From the NCBI RefSeq assembly GCF_038024855.1, contig NZ_CP139088.1, forward strand, positions 62,001 to 126,000: 64,000 nt of DNA, read 5' to 3'. Source of the stretch: Methylocella tundrae (GTDB lineage: Bacteria; Pseudomonadota; Alphaproteobacteria; Rhizobiales; Beijerinckiaceae). The notes under the pieces are model-generated. The model was given only the letters and a program-made list of their open reading frames with translations. It searched no databases and had not been told where the DNA came from. Shown here piece after piece: positions 55,808-64,000 of the stretch (positions are counted from its first letter, which is position 1; every line of letters starts with the position of its first letter). The position numbers and the translations under genes were made by a program.

Positions 55808-57652
55808 TCAATTTGATCCAGTCGGCTGGCGCCGCTCGATGGGAAGAGGTGTGGCGCGGCCAAAATATGCGCGGCGATCATGTTCGAGAGAGCTGCTTGC
55901 GCTTCGCAGTCGGAGCAGATCCTTTCGGGCGATGAGGCCGACGAGAACGCCGCTTTCGGGGTCGACGATCGGCACGCGTCCAACGTTGGCGGCGATCATC
56001 AGATCGGCGACGCGGCCAACCACATCGTCAGGATGCGCGACCGGGATGGAGGCGTCGGAGACAGCATCGTTCAGGGTGGCGGCGGGATGGCGCCCCTCGG
56101 CCTGCCAACGCAAGGCGTCGGCGCGCGACGCCGCGCCGACAAGGCGTCCATTCGGCTCTACGACCGGGTAGCACTGGCGTCCGTTCTCGCTCGCGCCGAA
56201 AAAGGCGGCTGCCTGGTCGAGCGGCATATCCGCTGGCAGGGTATCCACGGTCCTGACCATGATGTCGGACGCCCGCGTGAGCTCGAAAGGATCTATTCCG
56301 TATTCGCGTGTCACATGCTGGCCGCGGCGCGCGATTTTTTCGGTGAGGATCGAGCGGGGGAGCAGCAGCACTGTAACGGCGTAGGCGGCGACCGTCGCCG
56401 CCAGTAAAGGCGTCAGCATGTGAACGTCGCCAGTGAGTTCGAGCGCGAACAAAGCTCCGGTGAGCGGCGCGCGCATCGTGCCGCCCATCATCGCCGCCAT
56501 GCCGAGCAGCGCCCAGGCGCCGGGTTCGCCGGGCAGCAGCAGCCCGATGAGCCAGCCCAGCGCGCCGCCCAGGATCAGCAAGGGGGCGAGCACGCCCCCT
56601 GACGTCCCTGACGAAAGGGCGACGAGCCAGATGCCGGCCTTGACGAGCAGAATGGCCGCTACCGCCTGCGCCAGAACATGCCCGCTCAAAAGATCGCCAA
56701 TGACGTCGTAGCCGACCCCGAGCGCGCGCGGCTCGATCAGGCCGCCGAGCCCGACCACGAGACCGCCGAGGGCGGGCCACCACATCCAGTGGATCGGCAG
56801 CCGCTCGAACGCGTCTTCAAGCTTGTACAGCAGGGCGGTGAGCAGCCCCGACTGCAAACCGGCAGCGACGCCGACGCCGGCGCAAATCAGTAGCCCGTAC
56901 CATGGCAGCGTCAGCTGAAAGCTGGTGGGGAACAGCGGCCCTGCCTGAAACAGCATCGGCCTCCAGCTGATCGAGACGCCGACCGAGACGGCGACCGGGA
57001 TGAAGCTGCGGGGCTTCCATTCAAAGAGCAGCAGTTCGACCGCCAGCAGCACGGCGGCGATGGGCGTGCCGAAGATCGCCGTCATGCCGGCCGCCGCGCC
57101 GGCCACGAGAAGCGTCTTGCGCTCCGCGGCGCTGAGATGAAAGAACTGGGCGAACAGTGAACCAATCGCCCCGCCGGTCATGATGATCGGCCCCTCCGCG
57201 CCGAAAGGGCCGCCCGTGCCGATCGAGATCGCCGAGGACAAAGGCTTCAGAACTGCAACCTTGGGAGACATGCGGCTGCCGCCGATCAGGATCGCCTCGA
57301 TCGCCTCCGGGATGCCATGCCCGCGGATTTTCTCCGATCCGAAACGCGCCATCAAGCCAACCGCCAGGCCGCCAAGGCAGGGGGCCAACGCCATCCATGG
57401 CGTGCGCGGGACGTCGCCCATCGCGACGAAGGCTGTGCTGATCCGGCCAAGCCAGACGAGATTGGTGACGAGAGCGATCAACTTTATGAGAAGCCAAGCC
57501 GCGAACGCGCTACCCGTCCCGACGACGAGAGCCATGGCGATCAAGACGAGGACGCGCCGGTCGGTGGTGAAATCCGCAAGTTTTTTCTTCTGGGGCATCT
57601 TTTTGAACGGCGTTGCTTCACGGTTATTGGTTGCTGCGGCGGACCCGTGCAT
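55808..57652 (-). CDS. ClC chloride channel/exchanger with two CBS domains
   Basis: 614 aa. The channel domain has GHGIPEAIEAIL (for GSGIP), GPFGAEGPIIMTGGA with the gating Glu, and GTSGGVLAPLLILGG. A CBS pair fills the C-terminus (DIMVRTVDTLPADMPLDQAAAFF; VGRVADLMIAANVGRVPIVDPESGVLVGLIARKDLL). The ATG at 57652 is chosen since AGGA lies 5 nt upstream; other Met codons lie at 57733 and 57598. It is divergent from a MarR regulator and convergent with the DHOD-like gene. Confidence 0.9.
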   Translation of the reverse strand: MHGSAAATNNREATPFKKMPQKKKLADFTTDRRVLVLIAMALVVGTGSAFAAWLLIKLIALVTNLVWLGRISTAFVAMGDVPRTPWMALAPCLGGLAVGLMARFGSEKIRGHGIPEAIEAILIGGSRMSPKVAVLKPLSSAISIGTGGPFGAEGPIIMTGGAIGSLFAQFFHLSAAERKTLLVAGAAAGMTAIFGTPIAAVLLAVELLLFEWKPRSFIPVAVSVGVSISWRPMLFQAGPLFPTSFQLTLPWYGLLICAGVGVAAGLQSGLLTALLYKLEDAFERLPIHWMWWPALGGLVVGLGGLIEPRALGVGYDVIGDLLSGHVLAQAVAAILLVKAGIWLVALSSGTSGGVLAPLLILGGALGWLIGLLLPGEPGAWALLGMAAMMGGTMRAPLTGALFALELTGDVHMLTPLLAATVAAYAVTVLLLPRSILTEKIARRGQHVTREYGIDPFELTRASDIMVRTVDTLPADMPLDQAAAFFGASENGRQCYPVVEPNGRLVGAASRADALRWQAEGRHPAATLNDAVSDASIPVAHPDDVVGRVADLMIAANVGRVPIVDPESGVLVGLIARKDLLRLRSASSSLEHDRRAYFGRATPLPIERRQPTGSN

Positions 57653-57731
57653 GGAATTCCTGACCCTGTGGTGAACACATCGCCGGTCGGCGGCCGATGC
57701 CGGCCTCGCTAACGCGGCGGGCTCGAAATAC

Positions 57732-57744
57732 ATCGTAATACGAT
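57732..57744. promoter_or_regulatory. Palindromic operator between ClC and MarR genes
   Basis: ATCGTA-A-TACGAT is a perfect 13-bp palindrome that overlaps the first base of a TATAAT at 57744-57749 serving the MarR gene. MarR proteins typically repress by binding such sites over their own promoter. The ClC start is 80 bp away in the other direction. Confidence 0.55.
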
Positions 57745-57749
57745 ATAAT
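57744..57749 (+). promoter_or_regulatory. -10 box of the MarR gene
   Basis: A perfect TATAAT, 22 bp before the TTG start, with no strong -35 visible. It overlaps the palindrome by one base. Confidence 0.4.
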
Positions 57750-57770
57750 GCAATCTTGAGGGGGGCTGGG

Positions 57771-58202
57771 TTGAACGAAGCGGATCCGAAGGCAGAGCCT
57801 GCGCTGGCTCAGGCTGACTATGAGGCGCTGGCGAACCTTCGCTATGAGCTGCGCCGGTTCATGGCGTTCAGCACGTCGGCGGCGCAGGGCGCGGGTCTGC
57901 CCTCGCAACAGCACCAGGCTCTTCTCGCGATAAAAGGAAGCCCGGGCGGACAAGCCATGACCGCGGGACTGCTGGCCGAACGGCTGCTGATCGCGCCGCA
58001 CTCGGCAGCCGAGCTGGTCGGCCGTCTTGTCGACGCGGGCCTCGTTACCAGGATGACCGATCCGGAGGATCGCCGGCGTCTGACGCTCGCTCTGGCGCCC
58101 AGAGCCGAGGCCATCCTCAATTCGCTGAGCCGCATTCATCTAAAGGAAATCAGGGACATGGCGCCGCTGCTCATCGACGTATTGAGAGCTTTGTGTGGAT
58201 GA
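57771..58202 (+). CDS. MarR-family regulator
   Basis: 143 aa. The winged helix reads LPSQQHQALLAIKGSPGGQAMTAGLLAERLLIAPHSAAELVGRLVDAGLVTRMTDPEDRRRLTLALAPRAEAIL, with the conserved D-x-R-R wing. A TTG start at 57771 is chosen as GAGGGGGG (57758-57765) lies 5 nt upstream; a TTG at 57756 is in frame but overlaps that site. It probably represses itself and the divergent ClC gene through the 57732-57744 palindrome. The ligand is unknown. Confidence 0.88.
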   Translation: MNEADPKAEPALAQADYEALANLRYELRRFMAFSTSAAQGAGLPSQQHQALLAIKGSPGGQAMTAGLLAERLLIAPHSAAELVGRLVDAGLVTRMTDPEDRRRLTLALAPRAEAILNSLSRIHLKEIRDMAPLLIDVLRALCG

Positions 58203-58216
58203 GCGCCGCGTCTGGC

Positions 58217-59098
58217 CTAATGCGGCGGCATCGGAATGAAGATCGGCGGAACGCCAGGAAAATTCGATCGGCTTTTGATCCATGCATCGTCCGCGCCCTG
58301 AGGCTTCAGGTAGACGTAAAAGCGATTGTCGCGCTCGACGATATCGTCCTTGGGCTCGCTGCTCTGGCTGATCAGCATGTCGCTTTGGATGAGAACGTGC
58401 ATGTAACCGGGGATGAGCTGCGACCAGTCTTTCAGATCCGTCTGGAACACAAGCGAGTATTCGCGCCCGCCGTCGAGCTTGACCACACCCCAGACGCTCC
58501 CAGGAGGAGCCTGCGCGGGCGCTTCCTGCCAGGTCAAGCCGACCTGAACGTAAACGCGCGGCGGGTTGAGCATCACATAGAGCGGGGTCGCCGGATTGGA
58601 ATTCTGCATGTTTAGCGTCGCCCTGTAGGACTTGCCGTCCGGCTCATAAGCGACCCGCGTCAATTCGACGTAAAGGCCGCCGAACGCCGCGTTACGAAGC
58701 GCCAGCTCCGCCTGGTCGCGCGCTGCGAGGGCGCGCCGCTGAAACCAGCCGACGCCAAAATCGGCCAGGTAGAAAAATCCGACCACGAGCAGCAAGATCT
58801 GCAAGGGGCGGGAATCGAAAAAGCCGAACCCACGTCCAAGCCCGGCGGAGCCGGGCGACGGAGCGCGGGTGCGGCGTGATGGGGCCGCGCCGCGAATGGC
58901 GGCTCGCAAATCGTCCGTAGAGACTGCCGCTGCCGGGACTGCGGGTTCCAGCGCCCCCGTCGTCGCCGTCGCGGTGGCGGCCGGCGTCCCCTCCAGGCCG
59001 TCGACCGCGACCAGCGTCCGCCAGAGGCTGACGATCAGTTCGTCCTTCTGCGCATCCGTGAGCTGATCGAGGTCCGGCAGTTTGGGCGGGCGGCGCAC
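58217..59098 (-). CDS. Single-span membrane protein of unknown function
   Basis: 293 aa. The N-terminus (PKLPDLDQLTDAQKDELIVSLWRTL) is a short helix-rich segment, followed by an Ala/Thr/Pro-rich linker. One membrane span lies near residues 98-116 (LQILLLVVGFFYLADFGVG), and a periplasmic beta-rich domain includes YVELTRVAYEPDGKSYRATLNMQN and GGREYSLVFQTDLKDWSQLIPGYMHVLIQSDMLIS. No family is recognised. It directly follows the ABC ATPase gene (5 nt), so it probably belongs to the same complex, perhaps as the periplasmic partner of the transporter. Confidence 0.75.
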   Translation of the reverse strand: MRRPPKLPDLDQLTDAQKDELIVSLWRTLVAVDGLEGTPAATATATTGALEPAVPAAAVSTDDLRAAIRGAAPSRRTRAPSPGSAGLGRGFGFFDSRPLQILLLVVGFFYLADFGVGWFQRRALAARDQAELALRNAAFGGLYVELTRVAYEPDGKSYRATLNMQNSNPATPLYVMLNPPRVYVQVGLTWQEAPAQAPPGSVWGVVKLDGGREYSLVFQTDLKDWSQLIPGYMHVLIQSDMLISQSSEPKDDIVERDNRFYVYLKPQGADDAWIKSRSNFPGVPPIFIPMPPH

Positions 59099-59103
59099 GA
59101 TGC

Positions 59104-59787
59104 TCAGCCCCTCGCGCGGCTCATGGCGATGACGCCATCGGCCATCTGCACAATCTGTTCGGCCCCCGCGGCCAAAGCGAGATTGTGCGTCACGAGGATC
59201 AGCGTGGCGCCCCGCTCGCGATTGACCTGCAACAACAGCGTCATGATTTCGCGTTCGGTTTGTTCGTCGAGATCAGACGTTGGTTCGTCGGCGAGCAGCA
59301 GGGCTGGATCATTGATCAGCGCCCGCGCGATCGCCACGCGCCGCTGCTCGCCGGCGGACATCTCCGGGGGATAGGCGTCAAGGTAGGCGCCAAGTCCAAC
59401 GTCGTTCAGGAGCCGGGAAGCGCGCGCATAGGGATCCTTTTGCTCGCCGCTGCGATCGAGCAGGAGGGGCAAGGCGACGTTGTCGATCGCACGCAGCGTC
59501 GGCAGCAGGCTCGCGAACTGGAAGACGTAGCCGATCCGGCGGTTGCGAAAATGCGCCAGGGCGTCGTCGCCGAGCGACCAGAGGTCAGCGCCTTCGATCA
59601 AAATCTTGCCCGATGTCGGTCGGCTCAGCCCGCCGATCATTGCCATGAGGGAGGATTTGCCGGAGCCCGAACGGCCGATGATCGCCGCATATCGCCCGGC
59701 GCCGACTTCGAGATCGACGCCGCGCACGGCATCCACTTGGCCCCGGTCCGAGCGATAGGTCTTGGTGAGGGCGAGGCAGTTCAGCAC
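59104..59787 (-). CDS. ABC transporter ATPase, LolD/MacB type
   Basis: 227 aa. Walker A GRSGSGKSS, Q-loop region YVFQFASLLPTL, signature MSAGEQRRVAIARAL (a variant of LSGGQ), Walker B LLLADEPTSDLD, switch His in LVTHN. This is the class that works with FtsX-fold permeases in periplasmic rather than transmembrane work. It follows the permease by 3 nt. Confidence 0.92.
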   Translation of the reverse strand: MLNCLALTKTYRSDRGQVDAVRGVDLEVGAGRYAAIIGRSGSGKSSLMAMIGGLSRPTSGKILIEGADLWSLGDDALAHFRNRRIGYVFQFASLLPTLRAIDNVALPLLLDRSGEQKDPYARASRLLNDVGLGAYLDAYPPEMSAGEQRRVAIARALINDPALLLADEPTSDLDEQTEREIMTLLLQVNRERGATLILVTHNLALAAGAEQIVQMADGVIAMSRARG

Positions 59788-59790
59788 GAT

Positions 59791-61023
59791 TCAGCCCTCG
59801 CCGCGAATAAGGTCGTAGGGTTCGTGGCGGCTGGCCCGCCACGCCGGCGCCAGCGCGCCGACGGCTCCAATGAGCGCCGCGCCGCCGAGGCAGGCGAGCG
59901 CGACGAGCACAGTGCTCGCGCGGTCAAGCCAGAGAAACGGAATCCCCATCTGCAACAGGTGATAGACCAATGACCGCTCGAACAGCCGCAGCAGAAGCAT
60001 GCCGAGCAGCACGCCGATGGCGCCGCCTGCGCCAGTTGCCGCCACGGCCTCAATCACTATCATTCCGACGATCTGCGAACGCCGTGCGCCGACAGCCTTG
60101 AGCAAGCCGAGTTCGCGCCGTCGTTCGGAGACGATGGCCGAAAACAGCATGCTCACCATCACGGCTGTGCTTGCAAACATCAGCGCGACGAGCGCGAGCG
60201 CGCCAGCGAGCAGGGCCGTGAGACTCTGGCGGATGCCGGTAAGCAGCGATCCTCCGCTGACCACCTTGACGCCCGAGAGCTTGGACAGCAGGGCAAAACG
60301 CACCTGCAGCTCGCTGGCGCCAGGCGCCAGCTCGATAAGAAATCCCGTGACCTTGCCCGGATCCAGCATGGGCGCGACTTCGCCAGTGCGTTCGCGAATC
60401 GCGGGCGCAAGAGCCAACAGACTTGACGAGCGCATAAAATATCCGCGTTCATGCGTCCCGGCTCCGGTGCGCCCAAGCTTTGCGAAAACGCGGAATGGCT
60501 TGCCGAAGATCGTGATTTCGGAGCCGAGAGGCAGGTTCTGGGCGGCCCCGAGGATGACGTCGTCCGGCCCCATCGCGCGCCCGAGCCGCTCCGAAATCCA
60601 GGGCTGGACGGTGAAGTCGCTTGCGGGATCGAAGCCGATGAGATCCACGTTTTCCCCGTGGCCTCCCAAGCCCGATCGTGTGGTGCGAAAAACGCGCTGA
60701 GGCGTCGCCTTGCCAATGCCGGCGATTGCGGCGCGCTCGAGGAGATTGGCGTCGACAGTCTGGCCGGTCGGTTCGACCGTCAGCAGCGCGACCGTGATGT
60801 TGGTGAGCGCGTCCTGCGCCACCACCATCAGATCGGCGCCGAGCCGGCTGAATCCGATCTCCATGCTGGTCTCGATGCTTCGCATCGTCACGGCGCCGGC
60901 GAAGACAATGGCGCTGCTGACGGCGACCGCGGCGAGCAGCAGGCCGGTGCGCGACTTGCGGCGGCCGAGATTCTGCAGCGCGAGGCTAACCAGCAGCCAG
61001 CGGGGAGCGGCGGGAGCTGCCAC
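59791..61023 (-). CDS. ABC transporter permease, FtsX/MacB fold
   Basis: 410 aa. One N-terminal span (LLLAAVAVSSAIVFAGAV) is followed by a periplasmic domain of about 200 residues with MacB core features (SRLGADLMVVAQDALTN; LPLGSEITIFGKPFRVFAKLGRTGAGTHERGYF). Three C-terminal spans end with VGALAPAWRASRHEPYDLIRGEG. The FtsX motif SERRRELGLLKAVGARRSQI is clear. It pairs with the ATPase at 59104-59787. It lies 77 bp after the beta-propeller gene. Confidence 0.92.
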   Translation of the reverse strand: MAAPAAPRWLLVSLALQNLGRRKSRTGLLLAAVAVSSAIVFAGAVTMRSIETSMEIGFSRLGADLMVVAQDALTNITVALLTVEPTGQTVDANLLERAAIAGIGKATPQRVFRTTRSGLGGHGENVDLIGFDPASDFTVQPWISERLGRAMGPDDVILGAAQNLPLGSEITIFGKPFRVFAKLGRTGAGTHERGYFMRSSSLLALAPAIRERTGEVAPMLDPGKVTGFLIELAPGASELQVRFALLSKLSGVKVVSGGSLLTGIRQSLTALLAGALALVALMFASTAVMVSMLFSAIVSERRRELGLLKAVGARRSQIVGMIVIEAVAATGAGGAIGVLLGMLLLRLFERSLVYHLLQMGIPFLWLDRASTVLVALACLGGAALIGAVGALAPAWRASRHEPYDLIRGEG

Positions 61024-61100
61024 GGCCTGCTAGATCCGCTGCATGGCGCGACGCTTCTCGGCGGTGGCGGGCGCGCGCGGGCGCATCCGAACGTCCCGCG

Positions 61101-62945
61101 TCAAAGCGTGCACGAGCGGGTGTGCTTCATATGCGCCAATTCGGTCGGAACGATCACGCAGTCGTGGTGCCCTCCCGAACTTGGAAGGATGCCGATCAGG
61201 CGGTCGGTTTCGGTCTCGATCACAGCGATCCCGCTCGACAGCCGCTGGAAGCCGCTGAACGGCACGATCACATATTTGCCGTCGTAGGTGATGGCCGGGG
61301 TCTGGAGATCAGGGCCGATGCCCTGAATCTCTTTCATGATCGTCCACGTATCGGTGTCGACCACCATGACGCCGCTGGACGCGGGCGAGGGATGCAGCAC
61401 CGACAGATACAGTTTTTTGGAGTCGAGGGAAAACACCATGTGAAACGGATTTGGGTACTTGCCCCTCCACAGCGGATCTTCGACGTGAGCGATCTTCTTC
61501 CAGTTGCGCGGGTCGGGGTCGGCGCTGGAGAACACCGAACAGTTGTTTTCCCGCAGATTGTTCATCATGCACAGGAATCGGCCGTCCGGCGAGAAGCCGA
61601 TCTCGTGGCCGGGCGAATGAATTTTGTCGAACGTCACCTCCCAGTGATCCTCGGCGACTTTCACGACTTCATACTGGTCCTGCGAATTGGCGTTGAACTG
61701 CAGGAAGGCGACGGGATCGAAATTGTTTTCGGCGTCGAGGATCGCTATGCCGCCGCAAAGGCGAACGACCGTCGCGGCCCACCGCCCGGTCGGGTGCCAG
61801 ATCGTTCCGTCCGCGCCGGTGAGGCTCATGGGATCGTCGCCAGGCAAAGTGCCTTCCTCGACGAACAACTCGCCCATAGGCACCATTTCCCAGTCGATCT
61901 TCTGACCCTTCGTGCCGAGGTAGTCATATTGGCCGGTGGGGCCGTCAGGATGGATTTTCGAGATTTTCAGCACGCCGCCGTCCTGCCAGGCGCGCGCCAG
62001 CTGGCTTGAATTCGGCTTCCAGTCGAACTTCAGCGCCGCCTTGACCTGCGATGTGGTTCTATCAAAGCAGGCGGCGATGTCTTTTTGACCGTCGGTTACG
62101 AAATAAGACTGGGCATCTTTCGGATTGATCGTGACGTGCACGCCAAGACCGAGGCCGGTCGCCTCGGACACGTTCTCCATCAACTGCATCTGCGCGCCGT
62201 CATAACGGACACGGTAGATGTTGAAGCCGGGCGCGGGCTCGCTGATTCGGGTGGGAATGCCGTAGATCAGCGAATTCTTGCCGCCCTGCGTGCTGTTGAT
62301 GAACTCAAAACTGCTGTAGGGGTCAGCGCTCGGAAAGGCGCACAGATGATGGGCGATCGGATTGAAGTCGCCATAGTTCCAATACCAGATCGAGGCCATC
62401 ACCCTGTTGGTGTTGAGATCGAGCGCATAGGCGCCCCCGCCGAGCTTGGTCGGCAGCACCGCGACCCATTTGCCGAGGCTCCTGCCGCCGAAATCCGCTT
62501 TGGAGTCGATCAGTTCGCGGCTGATTGGCTGCTGCTGTGCTTGCGCGGCGACGGCGCCGGCTGTGGCCTGGCTTTGGCTGGCGCCGACAACGCCAAGCGC
62601 GCTCAGAGCGCCGCTTTGCACCGCATGATAGCCAAGCGCCGCGGTTTCCCCGACGAACGCGGTCGCAGCGCCCACCTTGAACACGCTGCGGCGTGTGATC
62701 CCTGGCTCCTTTTTCTCAGGGGCGGCCTCGACCCGCATGGCGAGCGCCCGCGCCTGCTTCTCGCGCAGATAGTCCTGGAATTCTTCATGGTCCGATTTCG
62801 CGACTTCGGAGCGTCGGGCGAGGAAGGTCTCGACCTCCGTTTTGCCGCCATTCGCCGGCGCGCCTTCGCTCTTTGGAGCCAGAGGAAGGTTGATGTCGAT
62901 CTTTTCCGCGTCCTTGACCTTCGCGGACTTGTTGAATTCGCTCAT
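61101..62945 (-). CDS. Tat-exported beta-propeller, copper-enzyme-like (N2O reductase/thiocyanate dehydrogenase type)
   Basis: 614 aa. A long N-terminal cytoplasmic extension precedes a Tat signal T84-R-R-S-V-F-K90 with a hydrophobic run after it. Propeller blades follow (FSPDGRFLCMMNN; FSLDSKKLYLSVLHP; TYDGKYVIVPFSG). Histidines sit at blade tips: H199-H200, H270, H384, H443, H447, H502, H518, H593-H594 (GGHHDCVIVP). This pattern is that of the copper propellers of nitrous-oxide reductase and thiocyanate dehydrogenase; the CuA domain of N2O reductase is absent. The start at 62945 has GGGAGAGG upstream. The substrate is unknown. Confidence 0.72.
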   Translation of the reverse strand: MSEFNKSAKVKDAEKIDINLPLAPKSEGAPANGGKTEVETFLARRSEVAKSDHEEFQDYLREKQARALAMRVEAAPEKKEPGITRRSVFKVGAATAFVGETAALGYHAVQSGALSALGVVGASQSQATAGAVAAQAQQQPISRELIDSKADFGGRSLGKWVAVLPTKLGGGAYALDLNTNRVMASIWYWNYGDFNPIAHHLCAFPSADPYSSFEFINSTQGGKNSLIYGIPTRISEPAPGFNIYRVRYDGAQMQLMENVSEATGLGLGVHVTINPKDAQSYFVTDGQKDIAACFDRTTSQVKAALKFDWKPNSSQLARAWQDGGVLKISKIHPDGPTGQYDYLGTKGQKIDWEMVPMGELFVEEGTLPGDDPMSLTGADGTIWHPTGRWAATVVRLCGGIAILDAENNFDPVAFLQFNANSQDQYEVVKVAEDHWEVTFDKIHSPGHEIGFSPDGRFLCMMNNLRENNCSVFSSADPDPRNWKKIAHVEDPLWRGKYPNPFHMVFSLDSKKLYLSVLHPSPASSGVMVVDTDTWTIMKEIQGIGPDLQTPAITYDGKYVIVPFSGFQRLSSGIAVIETETDRLIGILPSSGGHHDCVIVPTELAHMKHTRSCTL

Positions 62946-63048
62946 GACCTCTCCCGCCCAACCGGCCGCCGGCAGAGCCGGGCAGCTATCCAAAACAGGC
63001 GCTCGCATCCCCGGCCCGACCGGCGGCGAGCGCCCTTGTTTTTGCCCC

Positions 63049-63783
63049 TCATGCGCACCCGCCCGCGTCCCCGCCGGTTGATCGCTTCGAAGGCTCCCGC
63101 ATCCGGCGCGCCGCCACCCGCGGCTTCCGCGCGGCTTCGGTCAGCAGCGCATCCTTTGCCCGGTTGATCTTGGCCGCGAGATAATTCGAGCCGCCGCGAT
63201 CGGGATGAACGACCTGCATCAGCCGCCGGTGAGCGGCGCGCACCGCCGCCGCCGTCGCTCCGGCTTCAAGTCCCAGCACATCCAGCGCCTCTTCGGGGCC
63301 CATCGGCCCGTCGCCGCGAGGCGATCCGCCCTCCGCCACGGCCGGCGGCCGCCGGCTGTCGATCCGCGCGCTGATTTCGGGATGTCCGGCGTGCTTCAGA
63401 TAATCTTCGAGGATGATGGCGGCCCGGCGCGCCAGCTCCGGGTCCGGCGGCGGCTGACCAAAGTCGCCGCGCATTTCATCCTGCGGGCGGGTTTCGCTCC
63501 ACATCGGCCGAAAAGGCCGGCGCGGGATGAAGGCGCGCCAGTTGATCGCGGCCGGCACGGCAAGCATGCCGGCGCCAAGCAGCATCGCCAGCGTCCACTG
63601 CCGGTACGCCAGCAGCGCGATGAGGCCCGGCACGGAAGCGGCGGTGGCGGCGAATAGCGACCAGCGGGCCGTGCGGACAAGGGTGCGGGCGTCAGAGTGA
63701 AGTAGCCAGTCGACGAACTTGAACGCCGAGACAACGACAGAGACGCCGAGCGCAGCGGAACTGAGGATCATCCCAAGATTCAT
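63049..63783 (-). CDS. Membrane-anchored J-domain protein
   Basis: 244 aa. Two or three N-terminal membrane segments lie within residues 3-80. A Pro/Arg-rich linker leads to a C-terminal J domain (ALDVLGLEAGATAAAVRAAHRRLMQVVHPDRGGSNYLAAKINRAKDALL) with the HPD triad H193-P194-D195, in the layout of Tim14/Pam18-like proteins. The J domain would recruit Hsp70 (DnaK) at the membrane. It is 103 bp upstream of the beta-propeller gene on the same strand, which suggests folding help before Tat export; this link is inferred. Confidence 0.85.
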   Translation of the reverse strand: MNLGMILSSAALGVSVVVSAFKFVDWLLHSDARTLVRTARWSLFAATAASVPGLIALLAYRQWTLAMLLGAGMLAVPAAINWRAFIPRRPFRPMWSETRPQDEMRGDFGQPPPDPELARRAAIILEDYLKHAGHPEISARIDSRRPPAVAEGGSPRGDGPMGPEEALDVLGLEAGATAAAVRAAHRRLMQVVHPDRGGSNYLAAKINRAKDALLTEAARKPRVAARRMREPSKRSTGGDAGGCA

Positions 63784-63869
63784 TGGCGGATCTGCCTTTC
63801 CAACGCGAGACCTCGCGAACAGGGCTCGACCCGCCGCGGGAACCCGCCCAAGCCGCGCGCTCTACAACC

Positions 63870-63986
63870 ATGACTCGTACGGAAAATGAATGTCTGCCGG
63901 CTAATGAGAACCATCAACCGGAAAGCCCCAGCTCAGTCAGCGTATCGGCACGCGTTGAAAAGTACAATGCTTTGCTGCATATGTAG
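63870..63986 (+). CDS. Possible small ORF at the window edge
   Basis: Thirty-eight codons from an ATG, hydrophilic (MTRTENECLPANENHQ) and ending LLHM. It is divergent from the J-domain gene. No ribosome-binding site of note and no family. Listed only because it fills the last stretch of the window. Confidence 0.2.
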   Translation: MTRTENECLPANENHQPESPSSVSVSARVEKYNALLHM

Positions 63987-64000
63987 TTGATAAATATGGC

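Noticed and set aside
1..64000. tRNA, rRNA or CRISPR array
   Set aside because: No tRNA cloverleaf, rRNA segment or regularly spaced repeats noticed; a dedicated search was not possible.

Overview
The window looks like chromosomal DNA of a GC-rich alphaproteobacterium, most likely of the order Hyphomicrobiales. The basis is gene content: a PccR-type ScfR regulator next to pccBA, mutAB and epimerase genes, NodT-type outer-membrane channels, an ETF:quinone oxidoreductase, and FixK/FNR-like and NsrR-like sites. I cannot fix the genus. No rRNA, tRNA or CRISPR array was seen. Several starts were moved to internal ATG, GTG or TTG codons where a ribosome-binding site or an overlap supports them.

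Layout. (1) 0.6-9.1 kb: an NsrR-like Rrf2 regulator, an NsrR-like palindrome, a ferritin-like DUF2202 protein, then a complete cytochrome bd operon, cydABXDC, which includes a 45-codon cydX. (2) 9.2-11.2 kb: a methyltransferase gene split by an intact IS3-family element; the original reading frame can be rebuilt exactly. (3) 11.3-15.6 kb: a secreted pentapeptide-repeat protein, a P-type proton ATPase and a tandem UspA protein. (4) 15.8-27.3 kb: PccR facing pccB, pccA, mutA, mutB, methylmalonyl-CoA epimerase and ETF-QO. This is a full propionyl-CoA to succinyl-CoA route plus an electron outlet to quinone. (5) 27.6-31.0 kb: small genes (winged helix, RNase Z-like MBL protein, a possible vapC relic, HNH protein, HdeD-like membrane protein). 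(6) 31.7-41.9 kb: a tripartite RND pump with a response regulator on one side and, on the other, a histidine kinase whose own response-regulator gene is a decayed relic. (7) 41.9-45.3 kb: two different outer-membrane porins. (8) 45.7-54.2 kb: a metal-efflux block read on the minus strand: PepSY protein, response regulator, kinase, CzcB, CzcA and an EamA transporter with an extremely His-rich tail. No CzcC is present. (9) 54.6-58.2 kb: a dihydroorotate-dehydrogenase-like protein behind an FNR/FixK-type box, and a ClC channel with CBS domains divergent from a MarR regulator across a palindrome. (10) 58.2-63.8 kb: a minus-strand group with a membrane J-domain protein, a Tat-exported His-rich beta-propeller resembling the copper propellers of nitrous-oxide reductase and thiocyanate dehydrogenase, a MacB/LolCDE-type ABC permease and ATPase, and a single-span membrane protein of unknown function.

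The group at 58.2-63.8 kb is the best candidate for an undescribed system. It looks like a periplasmic copper enzyme with a dedicated ABC exporter or maturation machine. The other points worth a second look are the NsrR-like site, the reconstructable IS insertion, the decayed response regulator beside an orphaned kinase, the Asp-to-Asn change in the RND proton relay, and the His-rich tail next to CzcA.
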